This document shows positions 1-9,535 of a stretch of DNA of 64,000 nt, piece after piece. The notes under the pieces are model-generated. The model made no database searches. It worked only from the letters and a program-made list of their open reading frames with translations, and was not told the DNA's origin. The DNA is from Candidatus Marimicrobium litorale (GTDB taxonomy: Bacteria; Pseudomonadota; Gammaproteobacteria; Pseudomonadales; Halieaceae), in contig NZ_SHNO01000001.1 of assembly GCF_026262645.1 (NCBI RefSeq), forward strand, positions 3,472,001 to 3,536,000. The letters run 5' to 3'. Numbering within the stretch: the first letter of the stretch is position 1; each line of letters starts with the position of its first letter. The translations under genes were made by a program, and so were the position numbers.

Positions 1-434
1 CGGCAATCAACAAAAATAATTTCTGTGTGTCAACTTTAGCTCATCAATGGCTTCTGTCGTGGTTTTGAGCCCTCCTGTTTAGCAAGCACAATCCCGCTTA
101 CAAGTGCCGAGTTGGAAAACTACGCGTAGTAGCCAGAGCCACAGCAGGAGGTATGCAGGGGTTCAGGGCAATAAAGTAGGCGAAAAAAATGGCCACTGCA
201 CATGCCTGGCGTTGTTTAAAGCCTGTTTATAGTTAGAATCTCCTCGCCAGCGCTCAGCACAGCATGATCTGCCCTCATCCTCTTCGCTGTATGGAATAGG
301 GCAGTTGCTTGCGCCCAGGGAAAAATATTGCGGTGCGTTGCGAAAAATTTTTCTAAGCCCTTTGCTATCTTCGTAGGATTCGTCGATTATTCGCTGACAT
401 TTGCCCGGAAAAACCAGACGACATTGGAGAGAAA
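1..434. other. Noncoding left edge
   Basis: No convincing gene is seen in this stretch. Short frames lack ribosome sites and recognisable motifs. The last bases hold a GGAGAG ribosome-binding site for the ZIP gene that follows. A gene truncated by the window edge cannot be excluded, but no long frame enters from the left. Confidence 0.5.
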
Positions 435-1280
435 GTGGGAATTATCGAGCTAAAACTTGGGTTGATGGCGCTGATTCTCGTCTGTGCATGGACGGGCGGA
501 TTAGTTCCCTTGCGAAAGGCGAGCTCTCCTTCGTCTCGATTTCTGTCACTAGGCAACGCGTTTTCAGCAGGTATCTTTCTCGGGATCGGTCTCATTCACA
601 TGCTTGGTGATGCGTCTGGCCAATGGAGTATTGCACTCGGTTTTCACTACCCTATGGCGCTGTTACTCGCAGGCGTGGCGTTTCTTTCCCTGCTATGGTT
701 TGAGCACGTTGCCTTGCAGGGCGGTCTCCATCATGCTGTTCACGCGCCCGGCGGTATGATCGAAGACTTCAACGCGACAGCATCGACCGGTACTCAGACT
801 GCAGCCGCGGATGAATCCCACATCCCGATGAGTACCCTCTATCCCTATGCACTGGTTGTTGCTCTTTCTATTCATTCACTGATTGCCGGAATTACAATGG
901 GCGCGCAAAACTCGTTATCCAACGTATTGCTCATTTTTGTCGCCATCGCGACTCATAAATCAACAGCGGGATTTGCCCTTGGAGTCAGTCTGGCCAGGAA
1001 CGCTGTCCCTCGAGGCCGAGCCCTGCGCCTTATTGGGCTATTTTCTGTCATGACGCCGATTGGCATTATTATCGGGCTGCTCGTGACAAATGCATTGGAT
1101 GGCCGCGATCAAATCATCTTTCAAGCGGTCTTTCTTTCTCTCGCGGCTGGCAGCTTTATCTATATTGCCGCGTTCGACATATTACGAGATGAGTTTTTGC
1201 AGCCCGGGCCGCGTGCTCTGAAATGGTCTCTCACCGTCGTTGGTTACGGATTAATGGGGCTGCTGGCTTTATGGTTATAG
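435..1280 (+). CDS. ZIP family divalent metal transporter
   Basis: This is an inner-membrane zinc/iron uptake permease of the ZIP family, 281 residues, the usual bacterial length. About eight hydrophobic segments span the protein. The paired metal-site helices are visible: a helix with His147 followed by S-L-I-A-G-I-T-M-G, and a second with H174-K and F-A-L-G. A short hydrophilic loop with several His residues (about 98-105) lies between the early helices, as expected for the metal-handling loop. The start is GTG with GGAGAG a few bases upstream. It stands alone, and a hairpin overlaps its stop codon. The metal specificity cannot be read from sequence. Confidence 0.88.
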   Translation: MGIIELKLGLMALILVCAWTGGLVPLRKASSPSSRFLSLGNAFSAGIFLGIGLIHMLGDASGQWSIALGFHYPMALLLAGVAFLSLLWFEHVALQGGLHHAVHAPGGMIEDFNATASTGTQTAAADESHIPMSTLYPYALVVALSIHSLIAGITMGAQNSLSNVLLIFVAIATHKSTAGFALGVSLARNAVPRGRALRLIGLFSVMTPIGIIIGLLVTNALDGRDQIIFQAVFLSLAAGSFIYIAAFDILRDEFLQPGPRALKWSLTVVGYGLMGLLALWL

Positions 1281-1300
1281 CAAAGCACATAGAGCTTTGC
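1280..1300 (+). terminator. Hairpin after the ZIP gene
   Basis: A perfect 7-bp inverted repeat (GCAAAGC / GCTTTGC, 7-base loop) overlaps the stop codon of the ZIP gene. No clear T-run follows, so it may be a weak terminator or only a 3' stabilising hairpin. Confidence 0.4.
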
Positions 1301-1630
1301 CTGATCGCACTTTGATCAACAAAGAATTGCGTTATAGCAGGCTGGTCGTACGATTGACTATGGCTGACCTGGCCTACCCATTTCAAGAATACTTCAGTAG
1401 TGGTCACGCTCGTGCAGGGTCTTTCTCTTTCTGCCTTCTCCGTTATGGCACGGTCTTTCGCGGTCTTTAAAAGAATGGAAAACAGACGATGTGGATTGGT
1501 TTCTCCTGCATGTCTACAGTTACGCTACTTGTCTATTGTTATACCTCAGCGTATTGCCATTTGATGGCGCGAAGCGCCCCACCTTTATCTACTGCTGTAT
1601 TGGTATAAAGCCCTGCTGTTCCCCTTTTTT
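1301..1630. other. Noncoding gap
   Basis: This is the convergent region between the ZIP gene and the BLUF gene. Nothing recognisable is seen apart from pyrimidine-rich runs. A frame on the plus strand (1491-1991) runs antisense through the BLUF gene and is a shadow. Confidence 0.5.
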
Positions 1631-2068
1631 TCACTTTTTCCAGGACGGCAAACCCCGAATCATTTTTATGTCATTAATCATCGCGAGCGCCTGCCATTCC
1701 TCCAGCGGGAAGCGAATACCTTTTTCTTCTTCTCCATACTTATTTTTCAGTTCACTCTCGATTGTCTTATTAAAATCGAACGCACCGATACCTCGCATAC
1801 CCCAGCCGCCAAAGAGGCGGGCATCAATAACGCTAAAGCTTATAATACTTAAATCGCAATGCCGCTCGTCTTTCGCTATACGGCGGAATACATTGTTAAC
1901 GCTTTCAAAATTACCCTCCAGAGCTTGCAGAAAATGGCTTCTGCTTGCGAGCAAGACGCCGGTCACCCCACACGTCCCATTGTTTGACTGACTCTTATCC
2001 GTAATATCATGAACAATATCCCAGTTAAGAGGCTGTGCACTGCGGCTTTTATAAATGACGCGATACAT
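1631..2068 (-). CDS. BLUF-domain blue-light photoreceptor
   Basis: This is a single-domain FAD-binding BLUF photosensor of 145 residues. The flavin-site residues known from AppA/BlrB-type proteins are in place: Tyr6 in the first strand, Asn30 in an NN...G-V-T-G motif, Gln48 in F-L-Q-A-L-E-G, and the W89/M91 pair in the late strand. The D-E-R-H motif is also typical. No output domain is attached, so it must signal through a partner protein. No GGDEF, EAL or regulator gene is adjacent. The start is ATG with a good GAGGG site six bases upstream. The family call is firm; the target is unknown. Confidence 0.92.
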   Translation of the reverse strand: MYRVIYKSRSAQPLNWDIVHDITDKSQSNNGTCGVTGVLLASRSHFLQALEGNFESVNNVFRRIAKDERHCDLSIISFSVIDARLFGGWGMRGIGAFDFNKTIESELKNKYGEEEKGIRFPLEEWQALAMINDIKMIRGLPSWKK

Positions 2069-2386
2069 TTATTACCCTCTGTCTGTTTCCCACTGCTGCT
2101 GCGTGTAGGGTTTTGACAACGTTCTCTCATCAGTCAAGTCTATTGACGCTGGGTCGCTCGTGTCTCTTTATGGGGCAAACAGTTCTGCAGATCTTCATAC
2201 AATCTGTAAGGCGCGCTTTTCATGCTGGTTGGCCCCCATTATTGCTCCAACGCCGCCCAGGTATTGCCTCGAGGATATCTGCAGTAGGCTATCAGTTGCT
2301 CGTTTTAGCACGATTTTATCGAATCGCGCGCCGTTACTTTCCCCTGTGTGAAGAAAATGACGTAATTTCAAGTCGAATTTTAGCTA
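2069..2386. other. Noncoding gap
   Basis: This lies between the BLUF start and the 3' end of the GST gene, and should hold the BLUF promoter. No gene is supported. The plus-strand frame at 2113-2457 overlaps the GST gene and has no family signature. Confidence 0.45.
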
Positions 2387-3190
2387 TTATCGATTGGCGA
2401 CTTGGCGCTCGGGGTGGGGCTCGAATGCTTCGCGTGGGAGGTGGCCTACAATCATGAAATCGGGTACTAAGAGAGGATTCTCCGGCAGGTATTGGCGCAT
2501 GTTATCCAGCCATTGTCGCAATGCCGGCACCTTCGCAATCTTCAGGTCTTGCTCTGTGCCTACCATGTAGTTAAAAACCAGTTGCGGATAGATGGCGAAA
2601 TCGACCATTGACGGTTGCTGCAGACCGCCAAAGAAAGGGCCTTCATTAAGGTGTTGCAGCAACTCCATGCCTACGCGCATTTGCATATCCGGTAAGAGTT
2701 CAGACTTGTCGATATCACACATCATGTGCTTGATGAATGGCGCCATTTTGAGCAGCTCTGGCCAGGCGTTGCGAATCTCATCCGGCAGAGGTGTCTGGCT
2801 GCTGACGATCGCCGCCATGCGCCACGCTGTTTGACGAAACCTGGCGGTCATTTCGGTCTCGTGTGCAAACCTGAATGAACTGAGAATCAGGCTGTCCGTC
2901 ACCCATTTATCCATGCTTAAAATCAGGGCTCGCTCTTGCTCGTTATGCCCAAACAGTGGCTTGTCGGGAAACAATTCCTCCAGCCACAGCGCGAGAGGCG
3001 TGGAATCATTACGCCACTCGTCATCGATCTGCAGGACAGGTACCTGGGTCTGCTGGGTAAACGCTATCTGCTCGGGGTTGGTCGGATCGACAGGCACAAA
3101 TTCGAAAGGCAGCTGTTTGTAATAGAGGCAGCAGCCCACTTTGCGTACAAACGGACTGGTTGAATAACCGTAGAGCCTGATTTTGGTCAC
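2387..3190 (-). CDS. Glutathione S-transferase family protein
   Basis: This is a cytosolic GST-fold protein of 267 residues with an N-terminal thioredoxin-like domain and an all-helical C-terminal domain. The glutathione-site segment S-T-S-P-F-V-R-K-V lies at residues 10-18 with the active-site Ser. The cis-Pro strand Q-V-P-V-L follows near residue 49, then N-D-S-T for gamma-Glu binding. I chose the GTG at 3190 because an AGGA site sits six bases before it. The longer frame from 3217 has no such site. It is divergent from the AraC-type gene at 3399, which may regulate it. The substrate is unknown. Confidence 0.88.
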   Translation of the reverse strand: MTKIRLYGYSTSPFVRKVGCCLYYKQLPFEFVPVDPTNPEQIAFTQQTQVPVLQIDDEWRNDSTPLALWLEELFPDKPLFGHNEQERALILSMDKWVTDSLILSSFRFAHETEMTARFRQTAWRMAAIVSSQTPLPDEIRNAWPELLKMAPFIKHMMCDIDKSELLPDMQMRVGMELLQHLNEGPFFGGLQQPSMVDFAIYPQLVFNYMVGTEQDLKIAKVPALRQWLDNMRQYLPENPLLVPDFMIVGHLPREAFEPHPERQVANR

Positions 3191-3398
3191 TGGTCGTCCT
3201 TTTGTCGTCTTTACCATGGTGTAATCGTCGTGTCGGGTGAGATATCCGGCGCGAACGCCAGCTCGCAGGTCTGTGGCCGTAGTATTTCATCACTAGGCTG
3301 CGCAGGTCTTGTTCTAGCGGACAGAAGTCTTGTCATTTTTCTCAGAATGAGGGCCCGGTCCATGTTGAGTAGTCGCGTATCGGTATAGAATTGCGTCT

Positions 3399-4352
3399 AT
3401 GGATGCCTTGTCAGATATCTTGAAGGCCACGCGCTGGACGGCCAATGTCTATTTCAGTAGCGCCGGGCAGGGGCCTTGGTGCATGCAGGTGCTCTATCGG
3501 CCTCAGGGCGTATTTCATGCGGTGCTCAAAGGACGCTGCTATCTGCGCGAACGCGGCGGGCCGGACGCTATTGTGCTCGAAGAGGGTGATGTTGTAGCTT
3601 TTCCCACAGGGGGTGATCACAAGATCAGTGGTACGCAGGAAGGTTTGAAGCTTGCTGCCAAAAACGTGATCAGGCTGACCGATAACGACGAAGTGATGGT
3701 TCTCAAGCAGGGGGCTGTTAGTTTTTCGCAACGTGAGCCTGATGAGCATGCCAGCGAATCGGTGGTGTGGCTCACCGGAACAATGTCTTACGACACCTCT
3801 ATCGCTCACCCGCTGTTGAAAGAATTGCCCTGCTCAATTGTCGTAGGTAAAGACAACAAAGATGCCAGTCAGGTTATGCAAGGCGTAGTCAGCGTGTTGG
3901 TCAGCGGAGGTAGGGCGGACGCGCCAGGATCGACATTGACTGTAGACCGGATGTCGGAGGTACTGTTTCTCCAGATGCTGCAATGCCATGTGCAGTCATC
4001 AACGCAGTCGTCGGGCTACTTCGCGGCACTTGCCGACCCACATATTGGCGCAGCTTTGAATCTTGTTCATAATGAGGATGATGGGTCGCTGACGGTAGAG
4101 TCGTTATGTAGTGCGGCGGCAATGAGTCGTACCAAATTTAATGCGCGTTTCAAACAGCTGGTTGGCGAGACGCCCAAGGCCTATCTAACCAACACACGCC
4201 TGTTGCGAGCTATAACCAAGTTGCAACACAGCCAGGAATCCATACAAGGTATCGCTCTGGCGGCCGGTTATTCGTCAGACGCGTCGTTCAGTAAAGCGGT
4301 TAAAAATCGCTTTGGCATGACGCCGGGCGAGTTTCGTAAAGCGGAGTTGTAG
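3399..4352 (+). CDS. AraC family transcriptional regulator with cupin sensor
   Basis: This DNA-binding regulator has 317 residues. The N-terminal half (about 10-200) is a cupin-type sensor domain, with short beta strands and a G-G-D-H-K-I-S segment near residue 68. The C-terminal about 90 residues form a double helix-turn-helix AraC domain. The second HTH shows the family signature (I-A-L-A-A-G-Y-S-S-D-A-S-F-S-K-A-V, then F-G-M-T-P-G-E-F-R). It is transcribed away from the GST gene across a 208-base shared promoter region, so control of that GST and of itself is likely but inferred. The ligand is unknown. Confidence 0.9.
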   Translation: MDALSDILKATRWTANVYFSSAGQGPWCMQVLYRPQGVFHAVLKGRCYLRERGGPDAIVLEEGDVVAFPTGGDHKISGTQEGLKLAAKNVIRLTDNDEVMVLKQGAVSFSQREPDEHASESVVWLTGTMSYDTSIAHPLLKELPCSIVVGKDNKDASQVMQGVVSVLVSGGRADAPGSTLTVDRMSEVLFLQMLQCHVQSSTQSSGYFAALADPHIGAALNLVHNEDDGSLTVESLCSAAAMSRTKFNARFKQLVGETPKAYLTNTRLLRAITKLQHSQESIQGIALAAGYSSDASFSKAVKNRFGMTPGEFRKAEL

Positions 4353-4453
4353 TGACCGACACAAGGCCTTAGAGGCGATAGTCCGGTCGTGTGTTGAGCG
4401 ATAAATGTGATAAAAAACTCCGCATGATAGAAAGGACAAGATATCTGACGTTC

Positions 4454-4531
4454 ATGATATTGACGGACAGCACTGACAATGCCAGTGTGGATCAGACTCT
4501 GAATAGGCTTTCGGAAGAGGTGGTAGTATGA
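4454..4531 (+). CDS. Tiny ORF coupled to the downstream hydrolase (doubtful)
   Basis: A 25-codon frame starts with ATG and ends in a TGA that overlaps the ATG of the next gene (ATGA). That arrangement would permit translational coupling. It has no strong ribosome site of its own and no recognisable sequence. It may be a leader peptide or chance. Confidence 0.2.
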   Translation: MILTDSTDNASVDQTLNRLSEEVVV

Positions 4532-6531
4532 AAGACAGAACTCCAGATAGGATTCTCCGCTGGGTGGTTGCCATTCTTTTAGTGGTGGTCGGCGCCCAGG
4601 CGCAGGCTCAACCGTCCGGCCCGACGCTGGACGAGCCCTTTCACATGCCGACCCTGACCGACACCAGTACGCTTGACGTGGTGGTGGTCGAGCCCTGGCA
4701 CGTCGACACCATTAACGGCACTACGCGGCAGAAGCTTATTAATATCCACGTCGATGACTGGTGGCCGGGCGTTGAGATTCGAGTGCCCGTGAGGCTTGTT
4801 GTTCCCCTGCAGGGTTCTGTGCAGGGCTTTGTCATTACCGGAGCGCGGCTGGAAGGAACCGGCGAGGGCGATAAAGCGATGACCGCCAGTGACGAGGTAG
4901 CCCTGGACGGTGGTGTCGGGGTGGTCATGACCAAGATCAAAAGCCTCCCGAATTATCCGGAGTTGTCCTCGCTGCCGACGCAGACAGCGCTGCGTAATCG
5001 CTTCCTGCAGGAGGATCTCGACTTGCGCTACAGCGAGGTCTATATGTGGGGTGCCGTTATGATGCGGGCGATCACCGCGGCCTTCGACGACGATCTTTTC
5101 CTGCCCGGCCCCGTTATTGCCTATGGCAACTCCAAGAACGGCATTACCCCGCTGGTTTCATCTATTCATGACGAACGCATCGTTGCGGTACGGAGCACCC
5201 GTGCATTCACGGCCCTTACGCCGATTCGAACCAATGACCCGCTCGCCCTTGCCGAGGTTGCGGCAGCCGACAGTGACTATGACGCCGCCGTCGCTGCAGG
5301 CCTGCCACAGGGCGATCAGCCGTGGCCCTACTACTACAAGGCCTATCGATCCAACGCCGGCTTGTTGGACGACGCGCTAGCCTTCGGCTGGTCCGAAGCC
5401 GAGGTCCAGGCCAGCTTGGACCGTGTCGCAGACGATATGTATGTAAGCGAAAACTGGGATGAGCTGGTAGCCCGCGGTGTTAGTTACTTCAGCCTCCCTG
5501 GCTCGCATGATTGGGTGGCGTATGATGTGCCTGGCACCGCCACCATCCTGCCCAACCTGCGCACCTATATCGTGCCCAACGGCGGCCACGGCCGCCCCGG
5601 TCATCCGGAGGCGCCTAGCGACAGCGTCGATGCCGCTTTCTTCGCTGAGCAGCTTTTCGGGGCTGACGGCGGACTTGAGATACCCGAAATCGCTACGGTG
5701 GTCAGCGGTGACACCCTCGAGGTGACAGTGACTTTCCCGGATGGCGGCGTACCTGAGGACAGCCGCATCTTCTGGATGTATGAGCGTGAACCCGATGGTT
5801 CATCCTGGTACCTCTATGATCTGTTCCCTGAAGACAACTGGACTACCATGAGCGGCGCCGGCAGTACCGTCACTGCCTCTATCCCGCTCGAGCCCGGTCG
5901 CACGTCTATCGACCTGATCACTACGCACACGGTTACCGTCGGCGGCAATAGTATCCCCATCAGCGCCCCTTACACCCGCGTGGCGCTGGGCAATGAAACC
6001 CTTGCCAACATGGTTGATAATTTTGATGGTGGTAACACCACCTATCCGTGGACAGAGAATGGTACGTGGTACATCAGCGGTGAGACCTATAATCAAGATA
6101 ACATTACGGCATATAAACAGGCTTATGCCGGCAATCCGGCATGGACTGATTATACCTACACGGCGGATATGATCACGGTCAGCAACGCTGATCCCGCTGC
6201 CGGGTCTTACGCCAATTCACTTGCGTTCAGGGTGTCCGATAATAAGAATCTCTACTTCGCCAGGTTGAAGACGGACGGAGAGCTGGAATTACGCAAAAGA
6301 GTTGGCGGGGCGACTACTTTGATCGCATCGGTGCCGACGGGATACTCTCCTTTTGTTTGGCAAAACTACAAGATTGTAGTGGCGGGCGAGTCTATTCAGG
6401 TGTCGATCAATGACGACCTGCTTATTGATGCCAGCGACAGCGATCATGCATCAGGCGCCATCGGTATTCGTACGAGTCGGTCCTCTACTTCTGTGGATAA
6501 CGTGAGAGTCACGCAGCCGGCGGGTTGTTGA
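4528..6531 (+). CDS. Secreted alpha/beta hydrolase, PqaA-like, with C-terminal lectin-like domain
   Basis: This exported protein has 667 residues. A signal peptide (hydrophobic 12-22, then A-Q-A-Q-A) is followed by an alpha/beta-hydrolase region that recalls the PhoPQ-activated PqaA family. A G-N-S-K-N-G nucleophile elbow places Ser202. Asp328 in G-S-H-D-W and His354 in G-G-H-G-R-P-G-H complete a plausible triad. An immunoglobulin-like linker leads to a beta-rich C-terminal domain (about 495-665) of the concanavalin/DUF1080 type that often binds glycans. The protein ends P-A-G-C. The start is ATG with AGAGG seven bases upstream. The hydrolase fold is likely; the substrate, and an alternative reading as a glucuronoyl-esterase-like enzyme, are open. 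Confidence 0.7.
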   Translation: MKDRTPDRILRWVVAILLVVVGAQAQAQPSGPTLDEPFHMPTLTDTSTLDVVVVEPWHVDTINGTTRQKLINIHVDDWWPGVEIRVPVRLVVPLQGSVQGFVITGARLEGTGEGDKAMTASDEVALDGGVGVVMTKIKSLPNYPELSSLPTQTALRNRFLQEDLDLRYSEVYMWGAVMMRAITAAFDDDLFLPGPVIAYGNSKNGITPLVSSIHDERIVAVRSTRAFTALTPIRTNDPLALAEVAAADSDYDAAVAAGLPQGDQPWPYYYKAYRSNAGLLDDALAFGWSEAEVQASLDRVADDMYVSENWDELVARGVSYFSLPGSHDWVAYDVPGTATILPNLRTYIVPNGGHGRPGHPEAPSDSVDAAFFAEQLFGADGGLEIPEIATVVSGDTLEVTVTFPDGGVPEDSRIFWMYEREPDGSSWYLYDLFPEDNWTTMSGAGSTVTASIPLEPGRTSIDLITTHTVTVGGNSIPISAPYTRVALGNETLANMVDNFDGGNTTYPWTENGTWYISGETYNQDNITAYKQAYAGNPAWTDYTYTADMITVSNADPAAGSYANSLAFRVSDNKNLYFARLKTDGELELRKRVGGATTLIASVPTGYSPFVWQNYKIVVAGESIQVSINDDLLIDASDSDHASGAIGIRTSRSSTSVDNVRVTQPAGC

Positions 6532-7018
6532 GCGCCATCACGTTATAGCGTGTTTGCTTGGCATTGCGATGCTAGTGCTTTAGTTGAAAACCCGTTCAGC
6601 AGGATTGCAGCGTTCTTTCAAAATTCGCGAGTTGGGGTTAGGCCAAAAAGCTAAATTCTCCAGGGGGCCGGCGTTCACAGCCGGCACCCGTAAACAGCCA
6701 TCATGCAATGATTGGCAGAAAAAATATTGGGTCCATGAGGGCGCGAACGGCAGCGTGGGATGCGTTGATTCAAATCAATGGAACAGGCCCATAGATTCGT
6801 CACTGCATAGTCTGCAATCTACAATATGAGTAATTCGGGAAGGCATTTAGTCATAACTGAATATTGTCACGATTTCAGGATCGTTGTGCTTGTAGAATGA
6901 GGTAGATTGAAGAAGATGCCTGGCATCATAGTTCAGGACTGTACTTCTTTAGAAGCGGTGATTTAACTTTTAAGTACTGGACGCGGACCAAGGCGCGGCC
7001 GACGTTTCATTGCGCATA
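6532..7018. other. Noncoding gap
   Basis: This is the convergent space between the hydrolase and the di-heme protein gene. A plus-strand frame (6584-6829) has no motif, no ribosome site and unusual composition. I see no gene. Confidence 0.5.
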
Positions 7019-9226
7019 TTACAAGGTTTTAAGAAACGCAATCACCGCGAGTCTTTGTGCAGCTGTGAGAGCAACAAAAGCCTGCTTGGACTCCTCAGCT
7101 TCCCCGCCATGCCATAGAATGGCCTCTTCAAGATTGCGAGCACGACCATCATGTAAATACGCCTCACCGCCGCTCACCCCGGCAGTCAGACCGATACCCC
7201 AGAGCGGCGCGGTACGCCATTCACTACCGCTAGAATCTGCCTCGTTCAGGGTAGAGGCCAAGCCCGGCCCCATGTCATGTAGCATCAAATCCGTATAAGG
7301 ATGAATCGTCTGGTTGCGCAATTCTGCATGCGGATGGTATGCAGTGGTAGTAAATGTACTCACATGACAAGCGATGCACCCTGAGTCCGCAAACAGCGCC
7401 TCGCCCGCTAATGCATCGGGCTCGGTCAACCCGCGTCTGGCGCGCACGCCCAGTAGCGAGATATACGCCGTCAACATATCCAGGTGTTCATCGGGTAGCT
7501 CCGCGCCAGAGGCACCGCAATCCATTTGCATCGGGCCACAATCAGGGGTTGGAAAGGTGGACGTCATGACGCCCAGGTCGGTATTTAGCGCAGACGCGAC
7601 CTGATGCCGCACAGACGCTTGAGAGGCTTTCCAGCCAAAACGCCCCAGCCTGAACTGACCGGATTCGGGGTCGCGCACACGGCGCATGCGTCCAGAAATC
7701 CCATCGTCGTCGAGGTCGTCGGGATCTGCCAGCGCTTCAATATCCTCCTCTTTAATGGCCTCCAGCAGACCCATTCCCACTAGCTGCGGTGCAATGCGCG
7801 TCGAAAACTGCTCTGGTTCGACGCCCAAAAAGGAATAAATGGGACGACGCAGTCCCATGGTTTCCTGCCAGGATTGCAACAGAATGCCTGCCTCGGCGTT
7901 GCCTGTACTGGACTCCGGCTGCAGCACCCTACCGATGGCTGGATGGGGGTTGCCGCTTGCGTCCGCAACTTTGACGACATAGCGTGTTAACGGCTGTCCC
8001 TCGGCAGGCGGCAACGCGCGGCCGTTGCGGGCGTGGCAAGACACGCAGGAGTGGTTGATATAATGATTGCCTAATAAACCAGCCAGCGCGTCGAAGGGCG
8101 GGTTTTTTGGCGACTCGTTGTGCCCTCCATCCTCGAAATCAGTATGATGCACTCTACGGCCCAAGACGAAATTCTGGCCGTTAAGACTGGACAGGTTCGT
8201 CGCCATTTGTAGAAAGTGATTATCAGGCTCATTGGAATATTGATAGGGCAGTGTTGTGTTGCCACCGAGCCAGCCTGCCTCGGGAATGGCGAAAGAATCC
8301 TCCAATTGTGTGGAAAAATCGCCGAAAACGCCACGGGCCTGCCACGGCACGAGTCCTTGTCCAACAATATAGAGGTAGGTTGTCCCATAATAATTGTTAC
8401 GGCCGTTAGGCACGGCTTCTAAAAACTGACTCAATTCGAACTCGAGACGATCACCTGGCTCAAGCGGCGCGTTGGTTTTATTGTTGTAAGCAACGCTGCG
8501 GGAGTAATGCGTATCATCAATAGGAATCATCACGCCATTATTGTGATACTCAGCCACGGTATTGATACCACGATAAAAAAACCGTAGCTCTGCCTGGTTC
8601 GGGCTTAGCTGCCACTGCGTGGTGACATTAAAGGTAATGGTGTCGCCGCCGCGCCCGATCGTGTCAATGATCTCTACGGCTGCGGTGCGGTGTTCCCAGT
8701 AATGCGCCAAATAGTGATCATACGCCTGAAATTCATCCTCTCGCGCATGCCGATCACGCGCTCGATCGGAAAACCGGGTGATTAATGCAGATGTTGTTGA
8801 AATTTGCTGTGCGGGCTCCAGCGGCGTGGATGCATCATAAAGTGGAGCAATAGGTGGGTTTGGCGCAGGAATTTCGCTGAAGTGGGCGATCAGCGGTGGG
8901 GCTGTATCACCGTAGAATGCGCGCACGGCCTCCAGCGGCACTGAAAAACGACAACCACTGATCTGGGGTTTCTCGTCGGGGCAGTTTTCCCACCGCTCAA
9001 ATGCCCAGCCAGATCGCGGCGACGCCAGATAAGTTTCGTCGTAGCCCGCAGCAACATAGTTTTTTTCGCAGGTCGCGGCGCCGGCATGATGCTCCTCGAG
9101 GCTGCAGCTCCGTGATCCACTGACAGCGAGAATATCACCGTCACCGACTATTTCGAGCGGATGGCTGCATCCCACTAACAGTATTAGTACCGTGGCGGTA
9201 GCCGCTCTTGTTGGATTATTATTCAT
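7019..9226 (-). CDS. Di-heme c-type lipoprotein, DUF1111 (DHOR) family
   Basis: This exported di-heme protein has about 735 residues. The N-terminus is a lipoprotein signal (hydrophobic run, then L-L-V-G-C). Residues about 25-115 resemble an InlB B-repeat or wall-type beta module. The C-terminal half is the di-heme oxidoreductase family, with two c-type heme motifs: C-V-S-C-H at 394-398 and C-I-A-C-H at 617-621. Such proteins are placed near di-heme peroxidases and MauG by fold, with electron-transfer or oxidoreductase roles in the periplasm. I prefer the internal ATG at 9226, which starts right before the signal peptide, over an upstream frame extension. No partner genes are adjacent. The precise reaction is unknown. 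Confidence 0.82.
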   Translation of the reverse strand: MNNNPTRAATATVLILLVGCSHPLEIVGDGDILAVSGSRSCSLEEHHAGAATCEKNYVAAGYDETYLASPRSGWAFERWENCPDEKPQISGCRFSVPLEAVRAFYGDTAPPLIAHFSEIPAPNPPIAPLYDASTPLEPAQQISTTSALITRFSDRARDRHAREDEFQAYDHYLAHYWEHRTAAVEIIDTIGRGGDTITFNVTTQWQLSPNQAELRFFYRGINTVAEYHNNGVMIPIDDTHYSRSVAYNNKTNAPLEPGDRLEFELSQFLEAVPNGRNNYYGTTYLYIVGQGLVPWQARGVFGDFSTQLEDSFAIPEAGWLGGNTTLPYQYSNEPDNHFLQMATNLSSLNGQNFVLGRRVHHTDFEDGGHNESPKNPPFDALAGLLGNHYINHSCVSCHARNGRALPPAEGQPLTRYVVKVADASGNPHPAIGRVLQPESSTGNAEAGILLQSWQETMGLRRPIYSFLGVEPEQFSTRIAPQLVGMGLLEAIKEEDIEALADPDDLDDDGISGRMRRVRDPESGQFRLGRFGWKASQASVRHQVASALNTDLGVMTSTFPTPDCGPMQMDCGASGAELPDEHLDMLTAYISLLGVRARRGLTEPDALAGEALFADSGCIACHVSTFTTTAYHPHAELRNQTIHPYTDLMLHDMGPGLASTLNEADSSGSEWRTAPLWGIGLTAGVSGGEAYLHDGRARNLEEAILWHGGEAEESKQAFVALTAAQRLAVIAFLKTL

Positions 9227-9535
9227 CGCTGAGGCAGTTACCAAAATTTGCACCGTTCAATGGAGTATAGGAAATATCTATAGCCTGTCGAGTCAGCACG
9301 GGCCACGCAATTGGGTACAATGCCATGAGAATTCGAGGTCACCGGCAGATTGGACACGTCCAGACCCTAGGTAAAAAGACGGAATAAAAGAAAAGAATGC
9401 TTCCGGATTGGTTCTAGTTAATCTCCTGGGAGCGGACCTTGATACCTCCGGCTCGCGTATAAACACGAGATGTTATAGTATTCAGCCCATCCTACTAATT
9501 GGAAGTAAACGACTTTAGAAGGTCAGGAACACGCT
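9227..9535. other. Divergent promoter region
   Basis: This gap separates the leftward di-heme gene from the rightward stressosome operon and must hold both promoters. AT-rich stretches occur near 9458-9480, just before the RsbR-like gene, but I could not fit a well-spaced -35/-10 pair. Confidence 0.4.

Noticed and set aside
1491-1991. Long plus-strand frame antisense to the BLUF gene
   Set aside because: The BLUF gene on the other strand has full motifs and a strong ribosome site; this frame has no signature and an odd Cys/Ser/Phe-rich composition.
6584-6829. 81-codon plus-strand frame between the hydrolase and di-heme genes
   Set aside because: No ribosome site, no recognisable motif, unusual composition.
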